36,362 nucleotides of DNA from Prevotella sp. GTDB taxonomy: Bacteria > Bacteroidota > Bacteroidia > Bacteroidales > Bacteroidaceae. The notes below the pieces were generated by a model, which saw only the letters and a list, made by a program, of their open reading frames with translations, searched no databases and was not told the DNA's origin. Shown here piece by piece: positions 17,146 to 23,185 of this stretch (positions are counted from its first letter, which is position 1; each line of letters starts with the position of its first letter). The translations under genes were made by a program, and so were the position numbers. The DNA is taken from contig JAFZAH010000044.1 of NCBI GenBank assembly GCA_017548275.1, positions 1-36,362 of the forward strand, given 5' to 3'.

Positions 17146-17898
17146 ATGAACGATATCAACAAAGACATTATGGACGAAACGGTAGAAAATGAAACTCCGC
17201 AAATGTCCACTCCTACGGAAGAAAACGCCGACAATGACAACTATATCATTGACATTCATGGCATCACGAAGAGTTTCGGCACCCTGCAAGTGCTGAAAGG
17301 CATCGACATGAAAATCAAGAAGGGCGAGGTGGTGAGCATCGTGGGCCCCAGCGGAGCCGGAAAGACCACATTGCTGCAAATCATCGGCACGCTCGACAAA
17401 CCCGACAGCGGCGAAATCGTCGTTGACGGTGTCAATGTGAGCAGAATGTCGTCGAATCAACTCTCTGAATTCCGCAACAAACATTTGGGATTCGTTTTCC
17501 AGTTCCATCAATTGCTGCCCGAGTTCACCGCCATCGAGAACATCATGATACCCGCCTATATCGCAGGCACGCCGACTCATGAGGCACGCCGTAGAGCCGA
17601 GGAACTGCTAGCATTCATGGGGTTGTCCGACCGTGCTTCACACAAGCCCAATGAGTTGTCGGGCGGTGAGAAGCAACGCGTGGCTGTGGCAAGGGCACTC
17701 ATCAACCGGCCGGCGGTTATTCTGGCCGACGAACCCTCAGGAAGTCTCGACAGCAAAAACAAGACGGAGTTGCACCAACTGTTCTTCGACCTGCGCGCAC
17801 AGTTCGGACAGACCTTCGTCATCGTCACACACGATGAGAGCCTCGCCACCATCACCGACCGCACCATCCATTTGAAAGACGGCAGCATTGTAGGTTGA
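17146..17898 (+). CDS. lolD: ABC transporter ATP-binding protein, LolD type
   Basis: A 250-aa ATPase. Walker [10 protein letters not shown] (67-75), Q-loop Gln119 in FVFQFHQ, signature LSGGEKQ (171-177), Walker B VILADEP (191-197), D-loop SGSLDS, H-loop His229 in IVTHD. The sequence fits the LolD/MacB-like class, where LolD energises the LolCE complex that releases lipoproteins from the inner membrane. No LolC/E permease gene is in the window, so LolD is the best name, not a proof. The protein has about 30 extra acidic N-terminal residues (rich in E, N, D, T) before the domain; ATGs at 17146 and 17170 are both possible. Its stop TGA is part of the first unit of a 56-bp heptad repeat. The likely operon also includes the antiporter and the CvfB-like gene. 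Confidence 0.85.
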   Translation: MNDINKDIMDETVENETPQMSTPTEENADNDNYIIDIHGITKSFGTLQVLKGIDMKIKKGEVVSIVGPSGAGKTTLLQIIGTLDKPDSGEIVVDGVNVSRMSSNQLSEFRNKHLGFVFQFHQLLPEFTAIENIMIPAYIAGTPTHEARRRAEELLAFMGLSDRASHKPNELSGGEKQRVAVARALINRPAVILADEPSGSLDSKNKTELHQLFFDLRAQFGQTFVIVTHDESLATITDRTIHLKDGSIVG

Positions 17899-17949
17899 AC
17901 ATGGAACATGGAACGTTGAACGTGGAACGTTGAACATGGAACGTTGAAC
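17894..17949 (+). repeat. eight tandem 7-bp units at the lolD stop codon
   Basis: Units in order: GTTGAAC, ATGGAAC, ATGGAAC, GTTGAAC, GTGGAAC, GTTGAAC, ATGGAAC, GTTGAAC, with no gaps. The lolD stop TGA (17896-17898) is inside unit one. There are no spacers, so it is not CRISPR. It is the same repeat type and sense orientation as the array after the DUF3467 gene. Confidence 0.95.
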
Positions 17950-17965
17950 ATTATGATTTGTTGGA

Positions 17966-17996
17966 CTAGATATTCTAGAAATTCTAGATCATCTAG
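17966..17996 (+). repeat. CTAGAT/TCTAGA hairpin after the lolD heptads
   Basis: CTAGAT pairs with ATCTAG (outer 6 bp) and TCTAGA with TCTAGA (inner 6 bp) around an AAT loop, with a 2-nt internal bulge on each side. There is no T-tract after it, so it may be an RNA processing or stability element between lolD and the CvfB-like gene and not a terminator. Confidence 0.65.
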
Positions 17997-18031
17997 ATTG
18001 GCTATTATATCGACAAAAACACTATAAAAAA

Positions 18032-18868
18032 ATGAATCTGGGAGCATACAACCGCTTAAAGATAGTCAAAAGCGTGGATTTCGGCGTCTATCTCGACGGA
18101 GGAAAGGACGGCGAGATACTGTTGCCTGCGCGCTATGTGCCGAAAGACGCGCATATAGGTGATGAAATAGAGGTGTTCATCTATCTCGACCAAGATGAGC
18201 GGCTCATCGCAACGACTGAACATCCCTTGGCTCAAGTGGGCGACTTCGCTTTCCTGAAGTGCTCTTGGGTCAACCAATACGGGGCATTTCTCGATTGGGG
18301 ACTGATGAAAGACCTTTTCTGCCCATTCCGCGAGCAAAAGATGCGGATGGAGCGTGACAAAGGCTATATCGTGTATGTGATGATTGACGAGGAGAGTTAC
18401 CGCATCATGGCCACGGCCAAGGTGGACCGCTACCTCAACGACGACATCCCACCCTATCGTCATGGCGATGAGGTGGAATTGTTAGTATGGCAAAAAACGG
18501 AACTGGGATTCAAGGTCATCGTCGATAACCAATACGCCGGACTGGTCTATCGCGACCAATTATTTTCCGACATCCACACCGGCGACCGTATCCGCGGTTT
18601 TGTGGACAACGTGCGCCCCGACGGTAAACTCGACATCACACTGCAACCCACCGGCCGCCGCGCCACCACCGATTTCTCCGAGGTATTGCTCGACTATCTG
18701 GAACAAAACGGCGGTATCTGCGATCTGGGCGATAAGAGCGACGCCGAAGACATCCGCGAGCGTTTCGGCGTAAGCAAAAAGACCTTCAAGCGCGCTGTCG
18801 GCGACCTTTACAAACGACGCCTCATCACCATCTCCGACACAGAAATCAGGCTCATCATCACCGACTGA
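18032..18868 (+). CDS. CvfB-like S1-domain RNA-binding protein
   Basis: A 278-aa cytoplasmic protein of the CvfB/YitL family: an N-terminal S1-type fold (NRLKIVKSVDFGVYLDGG, GEILLPARYVP), further S1-like modules (FLKCSWVNQYGAFLDWGLMKDLFCP; VDNQYAGLVYRDQLF; VRPDGKLDITLQP), and a C-terminal winged helix (ERFGVSKKTFKRAVGDLYKRRLI). Family members bind RNA and affect expression of virulence or stress genes in Firmicutes; the role in Bacteroidetes is not established. It starts 133 bp after the lolD stop, separated by the heptad repeat and a hairpin, and ends before a strong bidirectional terminator. Length is typical for the family. Confidence 0.9.
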   Translation: MNLGAYNRLKIVKSVDFGVYLDGGKDGEILLPARYVPKDAHIGDEIEVFIYLDQDERLIATTEHPLAQVGDFAFLKCSWVNQYGAFLDWGLMKDLFCPFREQKMRMERDKGYIVYVMIDEESYRIMATAKVDRYLNDDIPPYRHGDEVELLVWQKTELGFKVIVDNQYAGLVYRDQLFSDIHTGDRIRGFVDNVRPDGKLDITLQPTGRRATTDFSEVLLDYLEQNGGICDLGDKSDAEDIRERFGVSKKTFKRAVGDLYKRRLITISDTEIRLIITD

Positions 18869-18920
18869 CAAGACTGAATCAGGACAAAAGGCCCTATTAG
18901 CCCATTAAGGGTCAATAATG

Positions 18921-18958
18921 TAATAATCCCCCTGCCTCACATGACAGGGGGATTATTA
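18921..18958. terminator. bidirectional intrinsic terminator
   Basis: A perfect 14-bp stem TAATAATCCCCCTG (18921-18934) pairs with 18945-18958 around a 10-nt loop. The GC-rich core is flanked by A/T pairs, so both strands carry U-rich 3' flanks. It sits between the convergent CvfB-like gene and the 71-aa gene, whose stop codon begins at the next base. Confidence 0.9.
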
Positions 18959-19174
18959 TCAGTGTCTTTCCCACAGATTCGTGCGATAATAGATATCTTC
19001 CCATATATGGACTTCGTTGGTATGGAAAGCGCCATCGTAATCGTCTTCCTCCTCTTCATCTTCGGTATCTGAGGTGACGGTGTTGCCGTCGCTGCCGGTG
19101 ATAATCACTCCTAATAATTCCTCGGCATACACCTCAGCCGATTTCACGTCGGGTTGAATATAGGTTTTCTTCAT
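18959..19174 (-). CDS. 71-aa acidic MKKTYIQP-type peptide
   Basis: The short protein begins MKKTYIQPDVKSAEVYAEEL, continues with a small hydrophobic stretch LLGVIITGSDG, then has a strongly acidic segment (TSDTEDEEEEDDYDG) and a C-terminus with Trp, His and Tyr. There is no signal peptide. An AGGAG site overlapping the TAG stop of the upstream gene lies 6 nt before the ATG, an unusual good ribosome site for this phylum. It starts 9 bp after the 1091-aa secreted-protein gene, so the two are probably cotranscribed and coupled. It resembles the truncated frame at 1-108, which has the same position behind the paralogous 1647-aa gene. Function is unknown: a chaperone-like partner, a regulator or a modified-peptide precursor are all possible, none proven. 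Confidence 0.8.
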   Translation of the reverse strand: MKKTYIQPDVKSAEVYAEELLGVIITGSDGNTVTSDTEDEEEEDDYDGAFHTNEVHIWEDIYYRTNLWERH

Positions 19175-19183
19175 GGCACACTC

Positions 19184-22100
19184 CTATTTAACCAACACTT
19201 TCTTGCCGTTCGTCACATAGACACCCGGTTGCAATGACTTCGTGTCACTTACCTTTCGACCGCCAAGATCATACACGTCACTGCCGAAGGGATTGTTTTC
19301 GACATTGCGGATACCCGTCACCTCGGCACCTTCAATCATGATTCCATATTCATTGGATGTGGCGTCGGCAGACATCTCAAAATAGCCGCGCAAGCCTAAG
19401 AGATGCGCACCACTGCCACCACGACGGATGGAACCCTCATCGGTCACCCCATACATGCCTTCCATGGCTGGGGCTTCCATCGGCTCGTAGGAACCGTGGA
19501 ACGTGACACCGTCCTTGGTCTCAGACTGAGGCGTGGTGGTGAAACTGAAAATGACCACATTACGGAAGGTGATGGTCTCTGCCACTGCGGGGATTTTCAG
19601 CAGATAGGGATAACCTGCCTCCATTCTCTCCACAGGCGAGAACTGCAACACACCTGCGCTGAAGCCTTTCAACTCGTATGCCGTGGTGCCTTCGCCAAAG
19701 ACGGAGAAGTCATCCACCGCGAAGGGCAGGCAAATGGTGTTCCACTCGCTTGTCACGGTGTAAATCAGGTTGACCACGGGTTGATTGCCTTCCTCAATGG
19801 TGTTGCCGCCGTTTTCGCTCAGCGTGTAAGCGGGGGCGATGGTCAGAGACGCCACATCGGTTTTCAGTGTGCCGCCTTCATAGGTCACTTCTATATATAC
19901 AGGCAGGTCTTCTCCGGGTACTTCGGGCAAATATGTGAAGGTGAACGTTTTTGTGCTGTTGGCGGTCACGGATGCATCGTCTATGACAGCCACCGGTTCG
20001 CCATTGACGTATAGTACCGCCGAAATAGCCTCGTCCTTGCCGGTGAGTTCCTGCAGGGTCACAGTGGCGGTGTATTCCACATACGCTTTTCCTTCAGCAG
20101 GGATGTCGCTGGCAATGATAGCCATGTCATGCTCTTTGACTGCAAGTTTGAGACCGAGGAAGTTGTCGAGCATGGCGAAGGTGGCGGTGAAGCGCAGATA
20201 ATAGTATCCGTCGGCGGGAGCGGTGAAGGTTACGGTTCCCGACTCGGTGTAACTTTCGACATTGGCATCTATCTTGGTCCATGTCTCACGCTCGTCGTTG
20301 GAGTATTCTATCACCAGCGGCTCATCGTTATACTGCATACCGATATAGAACTGCAGTTCGTCGCCAGCCTTTGCCTGCAAGCGAGGTGTGGTCAGTGCCT
20401 TCGGCGCGTTCAACGAGCGGATAGAGGCCATGTAAGTGCCGTTGCTGCCCTCGTATGTCGGTGTAGTCACTTCCCAATTGCCCTCACTGATCCAGTACTG
20501 TGGCATCACGCCTCCTTCGAAATCCTCATCCCAGAGGTTCGGGTCTTTGGTCATCGCTTTCACGTTGATGCTGACAGCCGACAGGCCTGTATTGGCAGGG
20601 GTGACGGTGATGACACCGGTCTTCTCGCCAAATGTCTCTTCAGGGAAGTGGAATGTCACATCGAAGGTTGCCGATTCTCCGCCTGCCACTTCGAGTGTTT
20701 CGGGACTGACAGTGAAGTCCGTGCCGTCAGAAGCGATGTTCACGCTCAACGTGCCCGTTCCGACATTGGCGACGGTATAAGTGTGGGTAGCGTCGGCGGT
20801 CAACAGGCCGAAGTCATCCTCAGTCACAGTATTTCCGTCATACGTCACTTCCATCTTCGGTGCATTGTCATTGTAATTGAATCCGGCGATATCGTCGATG
20901 GCAAAGCGCATACCCTCGAAAAGCAGAGCGTTGACTGAGGCGGGGATGTCGGTCAGTTCGACGGTAGTATATGTGTCAGCCCCAAACTCTCCGCCATCGG
21001 CATTGAAGGTCTTGGTGTAGGCCGTCCAGGTATCACCGGCATCAGAAGAGCCTTTCACGGTGAGTTCACCCATTGACGAAAGCAACTTACCCCTGATGGC
21101 GAGCGCGTAACCTTCCTTTATAAGAATGGCTGGCGATGTCAGTGTATTGGTGCCATATTCAGCCGTAGCCGTCCCGTCGGTAATAGTGAAGCCCATGGCC
21201 GTCCATGCCGGTGGCAACGAAGTGAAGTCAAGGTGCTCGGCATCTGCAGGATAGACATAGCCGCTGACGGGTATCTCAAACGATTTGACATCCACGGCAT
21301 CGGTAGTCAGTACCACGGTGCCGCTCTTGATGCCATGCGCTCCGGTAAACAACCCTACGGCGAAGTCGGCTGAAGCACCTGCTGCCACAGTGAGCGTGGC
21401 TGGCACATTCAATGACTTGGGAACACTGAAAGTGATGTTCATGTCTGCTGTGCCGTCGTTGGTCACGGTAAATGTCTTCTCAGCCGTTTCGCCCGTAGCC
21501 ACAAAACCGAGGTCTTGCAGCGTGCCGTCAGTATCAATAGCGAAACGTGCGCCGGCTAAACGAACAGTGATGACAGCGGGCGTGGCAAACACTTTATCGG
21601 TGAGGTCCTCTTTCACGTAGAACGCCACCTCGCCGTCTTTCGTGGCTGTTCCGTTATAAGTGAGAGAAACGTCCTGAGTGGCTCCCTGAGCGATAGCCAC
21701 GGGTTCGGATATGGCGATGACGTTTTTCGACGCATCGAGCAGACTCACCGTCACATTGTCAGCAGCGGTAATATCCACATTTCCTTTATTCTCTACAGTG
21801 GCGGTGAATGTGGCGGTGTAATTGCCTGCGGCATCGGTAATGACAGTCGTCTCATCAGCTTCGAACGCATTCACGGCGACGGCTTTTACCTCCGAGCCTT
21901 CTTCATAGATTGTGGCGGAGAAATCGTCGATGGCGGCGCAAATCATGAAAAAGGCCACCATTTTGCCTTCAGAGCCCAAATCAATGGAGAATGAAGACCA
22001 GGACGATGTGGTCGGCTTCACTGTTCCTATCTTATTGCCGATGGTGTAAGAACCGCCGTCCTCATTCACCTCATAAAGGCTGACCTCCACGGAAGAAAGA

Positions 22101-22459
22101 TAAGAACTGGATGTGCGTGTGGCCTTGGCTTTGAACGTCACTTCACCTGTCAGTTTCTCCGGGACGGCGAGATAGGCAGTGTTGGTTTTTCCGTAACTAT
22201 AAGCGATGCACTTGCCCTCATTGCCGTCGGAAATGAGGCCGTAATAACCGGTGTAATAATCCGCATCGGTATAGATTCCGCCGTTGCCGACGATGAACCA
22301 GCCGTTGCTCAGACTATTGCCTGTGCTCCAACCCGACACAGGGGCTCCGTCTTTCAGGATGGTCACGTTGTCGAAATTCTCTGTCAGGGTCTCAGCCTTG
22401 GACTGTGTCCATCCCAGGACAAACATCATCAACGCGATAAGTAGTTTTAATTTGCTCAT
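19184..22459 (-). CDS. 1091-aa secreted multidomain protein, paralogue of the 1647-aa protein
   Basis: The start chosen is ATG at 22459 (MSKLKLLIALMMFVLGW). A frame-open TTG at 22510 would lie inside the promoter -7 box and so cannot be the start. The signal peptide ends near KAE. Order: a lectin-like jelly roll (LTENFDNV, about 25-190); a CARDB-like sandwich (AVAVNAFEAD); anchor D (GTLQDLGFVATGETAEKTF); an anchor J-like segment; a second anchor D (DFGLLTADATHTYTV); the junction DPNLWDEDFEGG; an anchor J domain; the GLKLAVKEHDMAI junction; a second CARDB-like sandwich; a beta-rich C-terminal region; and the tail YDLGGRKVSD, LQPGVYV, KKVLVK. The module order matches the 1647-aa protein. No catalytic site is seen. 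A surface-binding role is inferred. Confidence 0.9.
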   Translation of the reverse strand: MSKLKLLIALMMFVLGWTQSKAETLTENFDNVTILKDGAPVSGWSTGNSLSNGWFIVGNGGIYTDADYYTGYYGLISDGNEGKCIAYSYGKTNTAYLAVPEKLTGEVTFKAKATRTSSSYLSSVEVSLYEVNEDGGSYTIGNKIGTVKPTTSSWSSFSIDLGSEGKMVAFFMICAAIDDFSATIYEEGSEVKAVAVNAFEADETTVITDAAGNYTATFTATVENKGNVDITAADNVTVSLLDASKNVIAISEPVAIAQGATQDVSLTYNGTATKDGEVAFYVKEDLTDKVFATPAVITVRLAGARFAIDTDGTLQDLGFVATGETAEKTFTVTNDGTADMNITFSVPKSLNVPATLTVAAGASADFAVGLFTGAHGIKSGTVVLTTDAVDVKSFEIPVSGYVYPADAEHLDFTSLPPAWTAMGFTITDGTATAEYGTNTLTSPAILIKEGYALAIRGKLLSSMGELTVKGSSDAGDTWTAYTKTFNADGGEFGADTYTTVELTDIPASVNALLFEGMRFAIDDIAGFNYNDNAPKMEVTYDGNTVTEDDFGLLTADATHTYTVANVGTGTLSVNIASDGTDFTVSPETLEVAGGESATFDVTFHFPEETFGEKTGVITVTPANTGLSAVSINVKAMTKDPNLWDEDFEGGVMPQYWISEGNWEVTTPTYEGSNGTYMASIRSLNAPKALTTPRLQAKAGDELQFYIGMQYNDEPLVIEYSNDERETWTKIDANVESYTESGTVTFTAPADGYYYLRFTATFAMLDNFLGLKLAVKEHDMAIIASDIPAEGKAYVEYTATVTLQELTGKDEAISAVLYVNGEPVAVIDDASVTANSTKTFTFTYLPEVPGEDLPVYIEVTYEGGTLKTDVASLTIAPAYTLSENGGNTIEEGNQPVVNLIYTVTSEWNTICLPFAVDDFSVFGEGTTAYELKGFSAGVLQFSPVERMEAGYPYLLKIPAVAETITFRNVVIFSFTTTPQSETKDGVTFHGSYEPMEAPAMEGMYGVTDEGSIRRGGSGAHLLGLRGYFEMSADATSNEYGIMIEGAEVTGIRNVENNPFGSDVYDLGGRKVSDTKSLQPGVYVTNGKKVLVK

Positions 22460-22507
22460 AAAGGTAATAGGTTTTGTTATTATTTCCGGTTTTTCATTTA
22501 TTATGTG

Positions 22508-22515
22508 CAAAGATA
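22508..22515 (-). promoter_or_regulatory. -7 box of the 1091-aa gene
   Basis: TATCTTTG followed by CA on the minus strand is a perfect TAnnTTTG box, 48 bp before the ATG at 22459. The expected -33 position reads TTCC; a TTTG occurs closer, at 22533-22530, with only 14 nt spacing. The box overlaps the upstream TTG codon and so decides the translation start of the gene. Confidence 0.75.
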
Positions 22516-22613
22516 TGAGAAAAAGTCAACAAAACGGAATTTCGCCATTTCAATTTTGACAATTTGCCATATTTATAAGTAATACCCTCGCAACTTGAAA
22601 TACCACTAGCCAT

Positions 22614-22657
22614 AAAACGTAAAGGCCGTTAAAGTCCGAAACCTTAACGACCTTTAC
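22614..22657 (-). terminator. terminator of the DUF3467 gene
   Basis: Arms 22643-22657 and 22618-22632 pair over 15 bp with one mismatch (CGTAAAGG core), followed on the minus strand by TTTTATGG. It lies after the heptad array that begins 3 bp past the DUF3467 stop. Confidence 0.75.
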
Positions 22658-22668
22658 GAACAATAAAT

Positions 22669-22738
22669 GTTCAACGTTCAATGTTCAATGTTCAATGTCA
22701 AACGTTCAACGTTCAATGTTCAACGTTCAATGTTCAAC
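22669..22738 (-). repeat. ten tandem 7-bp units after the DUF3467 gene
   Basis: Seventy bp of ungapped heptamers. On the minus (sense) strand they read GTTGAAC or ATTGAAC, with one variant GTTTGAC. The array starts 3 bp after the TAA at 22744-22742 and is followed by the terminator hairpin. Because 7 is not a multiple of 3, translated frames show a 7-residue period (MFNVQCS-like), which is an artefact. Confidence 0.95.
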
Positions 22739-22741
22739 GTC

Positions 22742-23053
22742 TTACGCTTCTCCCTTTCCGAAGGGGTTGATGGTGCGCGGCTGACGGGTGGGCAGTTCGA
22801 TGCGTCCGAACTCCTGCTCGTATTTCACGATATTCTCCTGCAATGCCATGGCGAGGCGCTTGGCATGCTCCGGAGCCAATATGACGCGACTGCGAACCAC
22901 TGCTTTCGGCACACCCGGCATCATCTGTGCACAATCGACGATAAACTCTGAACTGGTATGTGATATGATGGCGAAATTGGAATAAACGCCTTGTGCCATA
23001 TCGGGCGTCACTTCTATCTGGAGTTGATTGCCCTGGGGTTTCTTTTCTTCCAT
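22742..23053 (-). CDS. DUF3467 family protein
   Basis: A 103-aa protein, with QLQIEVTPDMAQGVYSNFA near the N-terminus, then HTSSEFIVDCAQMMPG and a VVRSRVILAPEHAKRLAMAL stretch, typical of DUF3467. The family is widespread in Bacteroidetes, small and cytoplasmic, with no established biochemical role; placement directly after rpoC is common as far as I know. It lies 132 bp past rpoC, behind a strong terminator, so it either has its own unrecognised promoter or depends on readthrough. Confidence 0.9.
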   Translation of the reverse strand: MEEKKPQGNQLQIEVTPDMAQGVYSNFAIISHTSSEFIVDCAQMMPGVPKAVVRSRVILAPEHAKRLAMALQENIVKYEQEFGRIELPTRQPRTINPFGKGEA

Positions 23054-23074
23054 AGTTGATTATTCTTATTATTT

Positions 23075-23137
23075 TAAGGATTTTAAGGACTTGGTCCTTT
23101 ACGGCCTTTTGACCTTATAACCTTATGACAGACCTTA
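23075..23137 (-). repeat. AAGG-word octamers and small hairpin between rpoC and the DUF3467 gene
   Basis: On the minus strand TAAGGTTA, TAAGGTCA and AAAGGCCG (23125-23102) form three 8-bp steps, preceded by another TAAGG. A short hairpin AAGGAC-CAA-GTCCTT (23099-23085) and a repeated 9-mer TCCTTAAAA follow. It begins right after the rpoC terminator T-tract. Confidence 0.55.
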
Positions 23138-23138
23138 G

Positions 23139-23174
23139 AAAAAAATTCATCATGGGGCGTCGCCCCATGATGAA
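23139..23174 (-). terminator. strong intrinsic terminator of rpoBC
   Basis: A perfect 12-bp stem TTCATCATGGGG/CCCCATGATGAA around the loop CGACG (minus strand), followed immediately by seven T. It lies 12 bp past the rpoC stop at 23186. Confidence 0.95.
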
Positions 23175-23185
23175 TTAAAGATTGA

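Noticed and set aside
17577-18047. 156-aa minus-strand frame across the lolD 3' end
   Set aside because: It contains translated heptads and antisense lolD, and there is no promoter.
19403-20938. 203- and 269-aa plus-strand frames opposite the 1091-aa gene
   Set aside because: They are shadows of the secreted-protein gene, with low-complexity composition and no start signals.
22460-22510. Longer N-terminus of the 1091-aa protein from TTG at 22510
   Set aside because: The codon overlaps the -7 promoter box, and the signal peptide begins at the ATG at 22459.
22669-22738. CRISPR array
   Set aside because: The units are 7 bp with no spacers and there are no cas genes.
22667-22951. 94-aa plus-strand frame starting MFNVQCSMFNV
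   Set aside because: Its periodic N-terminus is the translated 7-bp repeat and the rest is antisense to the DUF3467 gene.
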